A DNA stretch of 64,000 nucleotides from Shewanella sp. KT0246 (GTDB lineage Bacteria > Pseudomonadota > Gammaproteobacteria > Enterobacterales > Shewanellaceae): assembly GCF_019654955.1 (NCBI RefSeq), contig NZ_BPEV01000014.1, forward strand, positions 54,512-118,511. Direction: 5' to 3'. The notes below the pieces were generated by a model. It saw nothing but the letters and a program-made list of their open reading frames with translations, was not told the origin of the DNA and made no database searches. The position numbers and the translations under genes are program-made. Position 1 is the stretch's first letter. The number at the start of each line of letters is the position of its first letter. Below are positions 27,369-36,419 of the stretch, in pieces.

Positions 27369-28652
27369 TTAGGCGAGTGTTTTAAATAAATGAGCTTTAA
27401 GTTGCTCAAAATCCGCATCAAGTTCTGCCGATAAAATAGGTTTATTCACTACGGCTTCAAGTTCTGCAGGCAGTGATAAACTGATATTTAATTGAGCATC
27501 GACCACATCTTTGAATTTAGCAGGGTGAGCTGTACCTAAGAATATCCCTGTCTCCCCTTCTTTAAGCTCGTCAGATAACCCTTGAGCGGCAATCGCTGCG
27601 TGAGGCTCTGATTGATAACCTAATTGGTATAACTCATTTAGCGCTTTAGCTGTTTGCGCTTCAGTCAATGCTAACCCTGTAATTGAAGATAAAGGCCATT
27701 TCATCACTTCACAAATGGCTTCAACACGTGGCCAATTTGAAGGCTCAGAGACATCCATCGCATTAGACATTGTCGCAACAGTGGCATTGGGGGCCCAATC
27801 GCCTGCAGATAGGTAACGCGGTACTGTGTCATTTGAATTAGTCGCCGCAATAAAACGCTTAATTGGTAACCCCATAGCCTTAGCAAATAAGCCCGCAGTT
27901 AAATTACCAAAATTACCACTCGGTACTGATACTACAATTTCTTCATCACTATTTTGTTTAGCCTGCGCAACAGCTTCAAAGTAATAACAAATCTGCGCTA
28001 ACAGACGACTTATGTTGATTGAGTTAGCTGAATTTAAATGCAAGCCGTCTCGTACATCGCTGTCATCAAAAGCTTGCTTAACAAGTGTTTGGCAGTCATC
28101 AAAATCAGAGGTTACGGCAACAGTGTGAATGTTCTTACCTAAAGTAGTAAACATCTTTTCCTGTAATTCACTGATTTTTCCTTTCGGATACATCACGACT
28201 ACTTGAACAGACTCTAACCCATAAAATGCATCTGCTACTGCAGCGCCAGTATCACCAGAGGTCGCAGTTAAAATAGTCAGTTTTTTATCGCCAGCAAGTA
28301 AGTTGACGCACTGCGCCATAAATCGTGCACCAAAATCTTTAAAAGCTAATGTAGGGCCATGGAATAACTCTAAACAAGCACGTTTGTCATCAGCTTTAAC
28401 TAATGGTGCGTCAAAGGTAAACGCATTATCAACTAGCTTATCAACATTTTCTTGGCCTATTTCACTTGCTAGCCAAGCGCCTAAAATACGTTTACTACGT
28501 TCAGCAAAAGGAAGATCAAGCAGCTCATCCATATTATCTAACACTGGTATAGACTTAGGAAAAAACAAACCGCGATCTTTACCTAATCCTAACTGCACTG
28601 CTTCGCTGAAACTCACCACTTGTGATGGATGCTTTAAATTATATAATTCCAT
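27369..28652 (-). CDS. thrC: Threonine synthase
   Basis: 427 aa, the enteric ThrC length. ATG 28652 gives the usual N-terminus MELYNLKHPSQVVSF; the frame is open further upstream but would overlap thrB. PLP lysine is in GPTLAFKDFGARF, and the phosphate-binding loop is in SGDTGAAVADAF and VPSGNFGNLTAG. Converts O-phosphohomoserine to threonine in the cytosol. Third gene of the thr operon, 28 bases after thrB, controlled by the thrL attenuator. Confidence 0.97.
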   Translation of the reverse strand: MELYNLKHPSQVVSFSEAVQLGLGKDRGLFFPKSIPVLDNMDELLDLPFAERSKRILGAWLASEIGQENVDKLVDNAFTFDAPLVKADDKRACLELFHGPTLAFKDFGARFMAQCVNLLAGDKKLTILTATSGDTGAAVADAFYGLESVQVVVMYPKGKISELQEKMFTTLGKNIHTVAVTSDFDDCQTLVKQAFDDSDVRDGLHLNSANSINISRLLAQICYYFEAVAQAKQNSDEEIVVSVPSGNFGNLTAGLFAKAMGLPIKRFIAATNSNDTVPRYLSAGDWAPNATVATMSNAMDVSEPSNWPRVEAICEVMKWPLSSITGLALTEAQTAKALNELYQLGYQSEPHAAIAAQGLSDELKEGETGIFLGTAHPAKFKDVVDAQLNISLSLPAELEAVVNKPILSAELDADFEQLKAHLFKTLA

Positions 28653-28680
28653 TTTTAATGCCTTAATAAAGTAATTCAGT

Positions 28681-29613
28681 TTAAACCCGACGAGTACCAG
28701 ACTCATCCAGCTTACAGACGTGGGCAAAACCACCAGCCTGAGATAAATAGTGTTGCTCTAACCATAATTGAGCTGCTTGTGCTGTTTCAAGTGAGTCAGT
28801 AATAGAAAATAGCGTTGGACCGCTGCCAGAAATACCAGTGGTTAACATGCCAATTCTTTCAAGTTCGTCACGAGCATTTGTATAACCCGGTATAGCTGCT
28901 GCTCGATAAGGCTCAGCCATAACATCTTTCAGTACAGATATCGCAAGCTCTGCATCTTGCTGATAGCTGGCGTGAACAAATGCACTTAAATGACGCGCAA
29001 AATCAATTGCCACCGACTTGTCATATTGACTCGGTAACAGCTCACGCATTTTTGCGGTCGACAATGAAATACCTGGGTAAGCCACAACCCAATACCATTG
29101 CTTGAAGCTTGGAATGGCTGCGCACACTTGTTTAGGGGTATTTAGCATTAGCTGCATACCGCCCAAGTAACATGGCGCGACATTATCAAAATGCACACTA
29201 CCAGAAATCATGCCCTCAAACTCGCCCATTAGGAGTAACAAAGCTTGCTCATCAAATGGTTGCTCAAAGTGTTCGTTGAGTGCGTAAAGCGCGGCGACTA
29301 CCGAGCTTGCACTCGAACCTAAGCCGCTGCCAACAGGTAAGTTTTTCTCTAGCCCAATAGCAACACCTTGGCTGCTATTAAGCTTTTCTAGGAAAAACTC
29401 AGCACATTGATAAACAATATTTTGCTTACCATCTTCAGGTAATTTATGAGCCCACGGGCCAGATTGTGAATAATGTACGCCGCTATCTGCTGCTTCAATC
29501 ATTACTCTATCACCTAATAAGCTGCCATCAATTGGCGCTAACGCTGCGCCAAGTAAATCGTAGCCTACACCGACATTTCCCATTGAGGCTGGGGCATAAA
29601 CCGTTATGCTCAT
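28681..29613 (-). CDS. thrB: Homoserine kinase
   Basis: 310 aa GHMP kinase. ATP-binding loop [23 protein letters not shown]-terminal [19 protein letters not shown] and C-terminal [12 protein letters not shown] motifs. Phosphorylates homoserine for ThrC. Overlaps the thrA stop by four bases (ATGA type), so translation is coupled. Confidence 0.97.
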   Translation of the reverse strand: MSITVYAPASMGNVGVGYDLLGAALAPIDGSLLGDRVMIEAADSGVHYSQSGPWAHKLPEDGKQNIVYQCAEFFLEKLNSSQGVAIGLEKNLPVGSGLGSSASSVVAALYALNEHFEQPFDEQALLLLMGEFEGMISGSVHFDNVAPCYLGGMQLMLNTPKQVCAAIPSFKQWYWVVAYPGISLSTAKMRELLPSQYDKSVAIDFARHLSAFVHASYQQDAELAISVLKDVMAEPYRAAAIPGYTNARDELERIGMLTTGISGSGPTLFSITDSLETAQAAQLWLEQHYLSQAGGFAHVCKLDESGTRRV

Positions 29614-32078
29614 AATCCTACCTCACGAGTCCAATTAAGTGTTCTTAATACATCAGCAAATGCGCCAGCTGCGGTCACATCAGTACCTGCGCCGTAGCCT
29701 CTTAATACAAATGGAATTGGTTGATAGTAACGACTGTAAAACGCTAATGCATTCTCGCCACCTTTAACACTGTATAAAGGGTCGCTTGCATCAACTTCAG
29801 CAATGCGCACATAACACTTGCCAGACTCAATTTGTCCTACATAACGCAGCACTTTACCTTCAGCTTTGGCAGCTTCGACTCGAGCGCTAACTTCAGCATC
29901 AAGTTTTGGTAAATTAGCCATAAAGGTATCAATGTCACCAGAGTCATCAAATGAGCTAGGTAAAACTGACTCAACGTTAATGTCTTCAAGCTCTAATTCC
30001 ATGCCAACTTCACGGGCTAAGATCAGCACTTTACGCGCGACATCCATACCACTTAAGTCTTCACGAGGATCCGGTTCAGTAAAGCACTTTTCACGGGCTA
30101 TCGATGTTGCAGCAGATAAGCTCATCCCTTCATCTAACATACCAAAGATATAAGAGAGTGAACCCGATAAAATACCATTGAAACGTTGAAGCTTATCACC
30201 TGCATAAAGTAACTTTTTCAAGTTATCAATTACCGGAAGGCCAGCACCTACAGTTGTTTCATATAAAAACTGACGACGTTGCAATAGCGCAGTGCTGCGA
30301 AGCTGCTGATAATATTGATAATCGCGGGTATTAGCTTTCTTATTAGGCGTAACAACATGAAACCCTGAGTTCATCGCATCAACGTATCGGTCTGACACCA
30401 ATTCACTTGAAGTACAGTCAACGAGTACGGGGTTCAACAACTGTTGTTCCTTACCCCATGCAAATAACTCTGTTAAATCATATTGCATATCACAATCTGC
30501 GAGCAATGCCTGCCAATTAGCTAAATCGACTCCATCACTGTTAAGCAGCATTTTGCGTGAATTTGCTACACCACATACTCTCATGGTGATATGTTGTTCT
30601 TTCAGCATTGCAGCTTGTTGTTTGATTTGCTCTAACAATCCTGCACCTACATTACCTGCACCAACTAAAAACACATCAAGGTATTGCTGCACATCAAAGA
30701 AAGCTTGATGACAGGCACTGATCGCATGTTTTGTTTTACGCTGTTGAATAACAGTTGAAATAGAACGTTCTGACGAACCTTGTGCAATCGCAACAATATT
30801 GACACTCGCTTTAGCTAAAGCACTAAAGAACTTAGCTGCTGCGCCTTTATGAGTTTTCATTCCATCGCCAATTAACGACACAATAGCTAAGTCTTGTCTT
30901 AACTCAATAGGCTCTAATAGCTCGGACTGAATCTCTAATTCAAATTCAAGTTCAAGTGCTTGCTTAGCTTTTTCAGCTTCGTCAGTGTTAACACAGAAGC
31001 TAATACTGTATTCAGATGAACTTTGAGTAATTAACGAGACTGAAATTCCGCTTCTTGAAATAGCTTCCAATGTGCGACTTGCCATACCAACCATACCTTT
31101 CATGCCAGGGCCTGAAATATTAAACATGGTTTGATTATCAAGATTAGAAATCGCTTTAACTTGTAGGCCAGTTTTGTCCACTTCATTGGATACTAAAGTA
31201 CCTGGTGCTGAAGGATTAAAGCTGTTTTTGATGTAGCAAGGTATATGATACTGCGCAATAGGTGCAATCGTTTTAGGATGCAGCACTTTAGCACCAAAAT
31301 ATGACAGTTCCATCGCTTCTTGATAGCTAAGTTGCTCTAAAAGCTTTGCATCAGTTACAACACGTGGATCGGTGTTATAAACACCATCAACATCAGTCCA
31401 AATCTCACAGCTAGACGCATCTAAACAAGCAGCTAAAACTGCCGCTGAGTAGTCAGAGCCATTACGCCCTAACGTCACTGTTTTACCTTGCTCGTTGGCT
31501 GCGGTAAAACCTGGCATTATCCACACTCTTGCTTCATTTAATGCGAGTGCTGCAAAACGCGGTTTACTGACACTGATATCAACCACTGACTCTAAGGCTT
31601 TACCATGGGCTACAAATAACTGAGTTGGATCGAACTGAGCTGCCGTAAGTGATTTAGCCAGCATCACTTGTTCCATTAACGCAGCAGATAAGCGCTCACC
31701 AGATACAACGACTTGTGCCTGTACATGATCAGGACATTCATTAAGTAACTTAATACCTGTAAGTTTATCGTTCCAATCAACAAGCTGTGCAGCAAGCTTT
31801 GCCTCTAATAAACTTTTCTGTTGTGCCGATATTAATTGCTCGGCAGCATGTTCAAACAAGCCATTAAATACCGTTTCAATATGGCTTATTACTGCTGAAT
31901 AGTCCTCACCACGCTGCGCTAAATCAACAAGTTCAAGCAATCCGTTGGTCACAGTGGCTGGGGCTGATAATACTGTGGCAATCGATTCAGATTTTGCTGA
32001 TTGCTCGATGATGTCCGCAGCCATTAAGAAACGTTGCCAGTTGGCTAACGAGGTCCCACCAAATTTCATTACTTTCAT
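29610..32078 (-). CDS. thrA: Bifunctional aspartokinase I / homoserine dehydrogenase I
   Basis: 822 aa, close to the E. coli enzyme. Aspartokinase domain at the N-terminus ([28 protein letters not shown]), two ACT regulatory repeats around residues 315-460, then homoserine dehydrogenase with the NAD(P) loop [16 protein letters not shown] and the catalytic region [12 protein letters not shown]. First and third steps from aspartate to threonine; feedback inhibition by threonine is expected from the ACT repeats. First structural gene after thrL and its attenuator. Confidence 0.97.
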   Translation of the reverse strand: MKVMKFGGTSLANWQRFLMAADIIEQSAKSESIATVLSAPATVTNGLLELVDLAQRGEDYSAVISHIETVFNGLFEHAAEQLISAQQKSLLEAKLAAQLVDWNDKLTGIKLLNECPDHVQAQVVVSGERLSAALMEQVMLAKSLTAAQFDPTQLFVAHGKALESVVDISVSKPRFAALALNEARVWIMPGFTAANEQGKTVTLGRNGSDYSAAVLAACLDASSCEIWTDVDGVYNTDPRVVTDAKLLEQLSYQEAMELSYFGAKVLHPKTIAPIAQYHIPCYIKNSFNPSAPGTLVSNEVDKTGLQVKAISNLDNQTMFNISGPGMKGMVGMASRTLEAISRSGISVSLITQSSSEYSISFCVNTDEAEKAKQALELEFELEIQSELLEPIELRQDLAIVSLIGDGMKTHKGAAAKFFSALAKASVNIVAIAQGSSERSISTVIQQRKTKHAISACHQAFFDVQQYLDVFLVGAGNVGAGLLEQIKQQAAMLKEQHITMRVCGVANSRKMLLNSDGVDLANWQALLADCDMQYDLTELFAWGKEQQLLNPVLVDCTSSELVSDRYVDAMNSGFHVVTPNKKANTRDYQYYQQLRSTALLQRRQFLYETTVGAGLPVIDNLKKLLYAGDKLQRFNGILSGSLSYIFGMLDEGMSLSAATSIAREKCFTEPDPREDLSGMDVARKVLILAREVGMELELEDINVESVLPSSFDDSGDIDTFMANLPKLDAEVSARVEAAKAEGKVLRYVGQIESGKCYVRIAEVDASDPLYSVKGGENALAFYSRYYQPIPFVLRGYGAGTDVTAAGAFADVLRTLNWTREVGL

Positions 32079-32139
32079 TTTCTACTCCCTTGACTCGCTA
32101 GCGCTAAGTTAAATTTTAAATCGAAATATTTTAAAGCCT

Positions 32140-32177
32140 GAAAACAAAAAGCCCGCTTCTTTGTGGGAAGCGGGCTT
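32140..32177 (-). terminator. thr operon attenuator (terminator hairpin)
   Basis: Perfect 11-base arms AAGCCCGCTTC / GAAGCGGGCTT with a seven-base loop, followed on the minus strand by TTTTTGTTTTC. It sits 26 bases after the leader peptide stop and 61 bases before thrA, the geometry of a ribosome-mediated attenuator. Confidence 0.93.
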
Positions 32178-32202
32178 GTTGTAAAAATTCTTTAGGGTGT
32201 AC

Positions 32203-32274
32203 TCAGCCCGCCCCCACAATGTTAATTGTGGTGGTTGTAATAATGGTAGCTACAACATGGAACTGGATTTTCAT
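32203..32274 (-). CDS. thrL: thr operon leader peptide ThrL
   Basis: 23 aa reading frame too short for routine ORF calling. It begins MKIQFHVVATIITTTTINI and ends VGAG. Codons 10-19 hold five Thr (ACC, ACA, ACC, ACC, ACA) and four Ile. Stalling of ribosomes here at low charged tRNA-Thr or tRNA-Ile would favour antitermination, as in E. coli thrL, whose C-terminus also ends GAG. The ribosome site is weak (GAGTG). Confidence 0.93.
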   Translation of the reverse strand: MKIQFHVVATIITTTTINIVGAG

Positions 32275-32319
32275 TATGACACTCGACTAATTTTTATGTG
32301 TTTGTTTTGAATTAATAAT

Positions 32320-32349
32320 AGAATTGCTTTTTTACGTGTCTGTTGTCAA
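32320..32349 (-). promoter_or_regulatory. Candidate thr promoter
   Basis: A perfect -35 TTGACA (32349-32344) is followed after 18 bases by AATTCT as a weak -10. It lies about 50 bases upstream of thrL. The -35 is convincing, the -10 is not. Confidence 0.42.
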
Positions 32350-32768
32350 CCCTTAACTATAGCTTTATTTAAAAGCACATATTCCACATCAGTCTAAAAT
32401 AGCGATTAGAACAATCAAACATCATATTTTATACAATATATACCAGACGAAAAGGCTATTATGGATGTTTACGTTAACGTAACACCAAAAACCCAAGTTA
32501 ATTAAAATTCATATAAAACATAAACCTAAACAGCCACAAGCTTAAATATAAATCACTAACCAATAATTGTTGGGCTTACACCTTATAAAAACATCCAACC
32601 TCGACAAACAACCAGTTTTATCAATCTCAGCTATGTTATCCAAGATGAAATTGATTCATCTAACTGAATTTACAAAACATGTGATTGAATAAGCAAAAGC
32701 TGATACTGATCATTCCCCCCTACTATAAAAAGTATTATCATGCGGCCACATTATGAATTGGAGTCGTT
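32350..32768. other. Intergenic region between thrL promoter and slyD
   Basis: No credible gene. Contains a perfect 14-base palindrome TTACGTTAACGTAA at 32469-32482 of unknown purpose. The slyD promoter must be near 32700 but has no clear boxes. Confidence 0.55.
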
Positions 32769-33326
32769 ATGAAAATCACAAAACATTCAGCAGTGACTAT
32801 TCACTACCGTTTAACAGACCAAGATGGCCAACTTATTGAAAGCTCATTTGAAGCAGAGCCTATGGCATATCTTCATGGTACTGAGGGCCTAATTCCAGGC
32901 TTAGAAAGTGAACTTGAAGGCAAAGTCATTGGTGATAAGTTTGATGCCAACATACCTACTGAGCAAGCATATGGTGAATACCATGAAGGCCTTAAGCAAG
33001 AAGTGCCTTTAGAAGCATTCGGTGATGTAGAAGATATCGTTCCGGGTATGCGTTTTATTGCTGAAACCGAAATGGGCCAACGTCCAGTTCAAGTCACTGA
33101 AGTGAAAGATACTGTTGTTGTCGTTGATGGCAATCACCCTTTAGCAGGTCAAGCATTAAATTTTAGTGTTGAAGTGATGGACGTGCGCGAAGCGACAGCT
33201 GAAGAAATCGCTCACGGCCATATTCATGCTGCTGGTGGTTGTGGACACGATCATGCTCACGAAAATGAGCAATGTGATACAGAAAAACCAGGTTGTGATG
33301 GTAATGGCGGCTGTGGTTGCCATTAA
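32769..33326 (+). CDS. slyD: FKBP-type peptidyl-prolyl isomerase SlyD
   Basis: 185 aa. FKBP domain interrupted by the IF chaperone insert (residues about 70-120, NIPTEQAYGEYHEGLKQ), with the NHPLAGQALNF motif, then a tail rich in His and Cys from about residue 150 (HGHIHAAGGCGHDHAHENEQ, ending GCGCH) that binds nickel and other metals. Assists protein folding and nickel delivery to hydrogenase. ATG preceded by GGAG. Monocistronic. Confidence 0.96.
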   Translation: MKITKHSAVTIHYRLTDQDGQLIESSFEAEPMAYLHGTEGLIPGLESELEGKVIGDKFDANIPTEQAYGEYHEGLKQEVPLEAFGDVEDIVPGMRFIAETEMGQRPVQVTEVKDTVVVVDGNHPLAGQALNFSVEVMDVREATAEEIAHGHIHAAGGCGHDHAHENEQCDTEKPGCDGNGGCGCH

Positions 33327-33407
33327 TTAGAGTCAAATAACTAAGCTCATTATGCTTATTTCAATGAGTTAGCTATATAACCCTAAACCTAAAGTTTGAA
33401 TTCAAAG

Positions 33408-33445
33408 ATACGTTAGCCAATAAATTGGGTAACGTATTTTTTTTG
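33408..33445 (+). terminator. Terminator of slyD
   Basis: ATACGTTAGCCAAT and ATTGGGTAACGTAT form a 14-base stem with one mismatch, followed by eight T. Confidence 0.88.
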
Positions 33446-33624
33446 CGTTATTATTCATATTAGTTAAAGAGCATTTACAAAACTAAATATGAATTAACTG
33501 ACTATGATTAAATTTGGAAACGCATTTAATGGGTCAGGTGTTTAGTAACGGTAGGGAATTGCTGAGGTCATAGACTTAACCTGAAAAAACCTACCCATGA
33601 TTAATCACAAGCGACGGAGTGCTT

Positions 33625-34014
33625 ATGTTAATTAAACCGATTTATGAAATCTTGCCCCTTACATACATGATTGTAGGAGCGGGAAGTGTTGCACTGCTGA
33701 AAGAGCCATACGCCATATTAGCTTCATTGTTGGTGTTTTTTTATGGTGCTCATATCTGGAACCAACGTTCTAAAAACCGCAGAACAGACCGCAAAAGAAA
33801 ACGTATTGATGGGATACTTCCCGAGTCTATATATGGGTATCTGCCTTTTATCTACATCATGTCAGCAGGATTAATTTTCCGCTTTCTACCAAAAGACTCT
33901 GGTGTAGTGATATCGATATGCCTATTTACCTATGGTGCTTACGTTCTATTACGCAGAATAAGCTATCGTCACCATAAAATTCCGACGGTACAAACCAAGG
34001 CCAAATTTAACTAA
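33625..34014 (+). CDS. Small membrane protein with an internal duplication, unknown function
   Basis: 129 aa, four hydrophobic segments in two pairs. The two halves repeat the same pattern: residues 6-55 (IYEILPLTYMIVGAGS... FFYGAHIWNQRSKNRR) and residues about 68-118 (IYGYLPFIYIMSAGLI... FTYGAYVLLRRISYRH). Shared positions are IY..LP..Y, a glycine/alanine helix, and F.YGA before a basic cluster. Start ATG 33625 has GGAG five bases upstream. Monocistronic between slyD and trpR. I do not recognise a named family. A tandem duplication of a two-helix unit is the clearest feature. Confidence 0.8.
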   Translation: MLIKPIYEILPLTYMIVGAGSVALLKEPYAILASLLVFFYGAHIWNQRSKNRRTDRKRKRIDGILPESIYGYLPFIYIMSAGLIFRFLPKDSGVVISICLFTYGAYVLLRRISYRHHKIPTVQTKAKFN

Positions 34015-34053
34015 CAAACTTAGACTCACCGTCTAAATTTTAGATTGATTTCA

Positions 34054-34332
34054 TTAATCCAGCAGTAATTGCTGGATTTTTTGCTTCTGTGCAGGTTGCA
34101 TGTTTTTTAAGTAATTTGAACAGCGAGTGATCGTTGCGATACTAACTTGATAATCAGCTGAAATTTGGCGCTGACTCAAGTCGCCTTCCAATAGCAATTG
34201 AAAAACCTTCAAACGACCTGCGACCGCACTGCGTTCTTCCTCTGTCAGTAATAGTTGAAATAAAATGCCTAATTCATCAGAGTTCGGATAACTCAACACC
34301 TTCTCGACAACACAATCCCAATCAGCTCGCAT
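34054..34332 (-). CDS. trpR: Trp operon repressor TrpR
   Basis: 92 aa, all helical. LLTEEERSAVAGRLKVFQLLLEGDLSQRQISADYQVSIATITRCSNYLK contains the core helices and the helix-turn-helix of TrpR. With L-tryptophan as co-repressor it shuts trp biosynthesis genes, often also aroH and itself. Good ribosome site AAAGAGAG. A palindrome 29 bases upstream may be an autoregulatory operator. It sits near the aromatic gene block, but trp genes are not here. Confidence 0.92.
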   Translation of the reverse strand: MRADWDCVVEKVLSYPNSDELGILFQLLLTEEERSAVAGRLKVFQLLLEGDLSQRQISADYQVSIATITRCSNYLKNMQPAQKQKIQQLLLD

Positions 34333-34360
34333 AACACTCTCTTTTAGTAATGCCTCAACA

Positions 34361-34373
34361 GTACAAAGTGTAC
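34361..34373. promoter_or_regulatory. Candidate trpR operator
   Basis: GTACAAAGTGTAC is a perfect inverted repeat with GTACA arms. TrpR operators have GTAC-like ends but a CTAG-type core that is missing here. It lies 29-41 bases before the trpR start. Confidence 0.3.
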
Positions 34374-34541
34374 CAATAATTCACACCTAGCAAAAAGTAA
34401 ATTTGTAATTTATTTCGTTGTTAGCTGTTTTTGTCACTTTACTTACAAATAGACACAAACAAGTCTCGCACTCAGTTCAAATTTATGTGTAAAATGTGAC
34501 TTAAACCACTAGCCATATAATTAGAAAATAAGAGAAAACTT

Positions 34542-34991
34542 ATGAAAAGCATAATTTTTGCAATTGCTGCGAGCGCATTACTTATCCCTACTGTAAATGC
34601 ACATAACTTTGAAGATACTGATGATGCGATTGATTATCGTAAATCTGGTTTCAGCCTGATCCGCTACCAGTTTGGTGATATGGGTGCGATGTTGAAAGGG
34701 AAAAAGGATTTTGACTTAAACGTGTTCCAAACACGTGCAGCAAACCTTGCCGCTCTTTCTAAGATCCCTCATGAAGGCTTTATCGACGGGTCTGACAAAG
34801 GTAACACTGAAGCTCTTGCAAAAATATGGAGCAATAAAGCTGACTTTGACGAAAAAATGACTACGTTCCAAGAAAATGCAGCTAAATTAAATATTGCAGC
34901 GCAAACCGGTGACAAAAAGCAAATAAAACAAGCTTTTGGGAATACTGGCAAAAGCTGTAAAGGTTGCCATGATATGTACAAAAAAGACTAA
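34542..34991 (+). CDS. Cytochrome c' (monoheme, periplasmic)
   Basis: 149 aa with a signal peptide (MKSIIFAIAASALLIPTVNA). The single heme motif CKGCH lies near the C-terminus, the cytochrome c' arrangement, in a predicted four-helix bundle; His6 of the mature part is not a ligand by position. Cytochromes c' bind NO and CO and may protect against nitrosative stress. Convergent with a cytochrome b561, a likely partner in the same membrane electron pathway, although they do not share a transcript. Confidence 0.92.
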   Translation: MKSIIFAIAASALLIPTVNAHNFEDTDDAIDYRKSGFSLIRYQFGDMGAMLKGKKDFDLNVFQTRAANLAALSKIPHEGFIDGSDKGNTEALAKIWSNKADFDEKMTTFQENAAKLNIAAQTGDKKQIKQAFGNTGKSCKGCHDMYKKD

Positions 34992-35005
34992 TCATTATCT
35001 CTAGC

Positions 35006-35034
35006 TTCGGTGATTCGGTGATTCGGTGATTCGA
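35006..35034. repeat. Tandem 8-base repeat downstream of cytochrome c'
   Basis: TTCGGTGA is repeated three times without interruption, followed by the start of a fourth unit (TTCGA). It lies between the stop codon and the terminator, so it is transcribed but untranslated. Copy number could vary by slippage. Confidence 0.9.
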
Positions 35035-35057
35035 TAGATGATGTAGTAACCAATAAA

Positions 35058-35084
35058 AAGCCCACATTAAAGTGGGCTTTTTTA
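35058..35084 (+). terminator. Terminator of cytochrome c' gene
   Basis: AAAGCCCAC / GTGGGCTTT with T tail. Confidence 0.92.
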
Positions 35085-35169
35085 GACTTTGAAAATGCTG
35101 TTCTAGTTAATTGACTAACCGCTATACAAACACTGGACTATTAATAACTAAAGTTACGCCACTTAATCA

Positions 35170-35850
35170 TTATAGGTACGCTACAATAGGCGCAATTAAC
35201 CAATAACCAACCACCAAACCAATTAATGCAACAATCATCATTGCTATCAGTGATGAAGTCATTTTGGGTTCTTTAGAAAGCATTTTGTATTCTTCATCAG
35301 TTAATTTTTTATTTCCAGAAATCATCGCCGTCACCAAGTTATTCCCCTTTATTGCATAAAGCAAAATGACCGAAACATGCAAAATAATACAGCCTAGAAT
35401 GACATTGAAGTTAACTTTATGCAGCCAGGTAAACCAAGCTCCAAGATCAGATGAAACCATTGAATACAATGGACCTTCAGTAAAAATATCATCACTAGAA
35501 AATAAGCCACTAAGTAATTGTAAACTCAACACGGTTAGCATAAATAGCACCATGTAACCGCCTAATGGATTATGACCGACTACTGTTGATGAGTGCTTTC
35601 CCGTCAGGTAATTCAGTACTTTTTTGGGGCCAGCTACAAAATCAGTAAAGCGAGAAGTCTCGCTGCCAACAATTCCCCATAAAAGTCTTGAAATCACTAA
35701 CACCATCAGACTATAAGCGCATATTTGATGCCACTCCATTTCTCCACTATCAGCAGTCCACCAAAGTGAAACTAACAAGCCAACAGTGAGCCAATGAAAT
35801 AAACGAGTGGGTATATCCCATACCTTAATTTTTTTTTGTTCTATACTCAT
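35170..35850 (-). CDS. Cytochrome b561-family membrane protein
   Basis: 226 aa, with about four to five membrane helices. N-terminal VWDIPTRLFHWLTVG, a conserved His-Trp motif of the bacterial b561/Ni-Fe hydrogenase cytochrome b fold, plus HQICAYSLM and WLHKVNFNVILGCIILHV provide heme ligand histidines. An extra C-terminal helix follows a cytosolic loop. ATG 35850 has GGTGA six bases upstream; a GTG three codons earlier overlaps that site. Convergent with cytochrome c'. Probably passes quinol electrons to a periplasmic c-type cytochrome. Confidence 0.88.
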   Translation of the reverse strand: MSIEQKKIKVWDIPTRLFHWLTVGLLVSLWWTADSGEMEWHQICAYSLMVLVISRLLWGIVGSETSRFTDFVAGPKKVLNYLTGKHSSTVVGHNPLGGYMVLFMLTVLSLQLLSGLFSSDDIFTEGPLYSMVSSDLGAWFTWLHKVNFNVILGCIILHVSVILLYAIKGNNLVTAMISGNKKLTDEEYKMLSKEPKMTSSLIAMMIVALIGLVVGYWLIAPIVAYL

Positions 35851-35963
35851 ATAATTCACCGTAAATACTATTAATGTGTAAATAATCGATAGTGTTTACT
35901 CTGTTCGATTATAAAGGCACTAAACTCACCCTGATAGATTAGAAACGTAAAGAAAGGTAAGTT

Positions 35964-36083
35964 ATGTGCGGTAATTTCGCAGTTTTTAACAAGCTATGCC
36001 TTTTACGACAATTTATTTCACGGCGATATAATCGAAAAGTTTTAGATCAAGATCAAGCAAATTATGAGTTTAAATTGATATGA
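35964..36083 (+). CDS. Possible small protein or gene remnant, 39 aa
   Basis: ATG preceded by AAAGG at seven bases. Begins MCGNFAVFNKLCLLRQFISR and ends after 39 residues. The MCG start recalls SRAP-family (HMCES/YedK) proteins with their catalytic Cys2, but the rest does not continue that fold. May be a real micropeptide, a remnant or chance. Confidence 0.25.
   Translation: MCGNFAVFNKLCLLRQFISRRYNRKVLDQDQANYEFKLI
36043..36056. promoter_or_regulatory. FNR/EtrA-like box
   Basis: TAGATCAAGATCAA differs from TTGAT-N4-ATCAA at one position. It lies about 190 bases upstream of the cytochrome b561 start, inside the small frame, so its relevance is uncertain. Confidence 0.35.
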
Positions 36084-36370
36084 GATTTGTAAGCGAGTTT
36101 GCATTCAATCCACAAGCGTTAACTTTTTCGATAAAGAGATTATTCAAACACTAGCAAAGAAGGACAAACAGGAAGATTTAGATGTATTGGAAGCTTAATA
36201 ATCTGTGCAAATTTTAAGCATGATTAACAGAAGTTTATAAATCACATACATTGTTATCCATTCCAATATGAGCCTAATAAAAAGAGATTACAAGGATTTT
36301 TGGTGACTTTTTTATCCATTTTGTCTAAGCGATCAAATATGAATCAAACAGACTAAAACACCCACCAAAA

Positions 36371-36419
36371 TGTGATTTAGATCACAATTTTTGTCTGTGA
36401 GCTTGGTAATCTGAATTTA
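36371..36419 (+). promoter_or_regulatory. CRP box and class II type promoter of raiA
   Basis: TGTGATTTAGATCACA (36371-36386) is an exact TGTGA-N6-TCACA match. TAATCT at 36408-36413 is a good -10 candidate; transcription would start at about 36420, placing the CRP centre at -41.5, exactly the class II geometry. No good -35 is needed in that arrangement. The raiA ATG is at 36444. Confidence 0.7.

Larger units (their letters stand above)
35851..36370. other. AT-rich intergenic region with possible gene remnants
   Basis: 520 bases before the CRP site of raiA. It contains one 39-codon frame with a good ribosome site (35964-36083, listed) and a start-less frame at about 36084-36198 that reads STSVNFFDKEIIQTLAKK and ends EDLDVLEA. 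The second frame looks like the end of a decayed gene, since it has no start codon after the preceding stop. Nothing recognisable by family. Confidence 0.4.

Noticed and set aside
33349..33375. Weak inverted repeat AGCTCATT / AATGAGTTAGCT after slyD
   Set aside because: Imperfect and without a T tract; the clear terminator is at 33408-33445.
35964..36083. Reading the MCG... peptide as a real SRAP/HMCES protein
   Set aside because: Only the first three residues fit; the SRAP domain needs well over 150 residues and does not follow.
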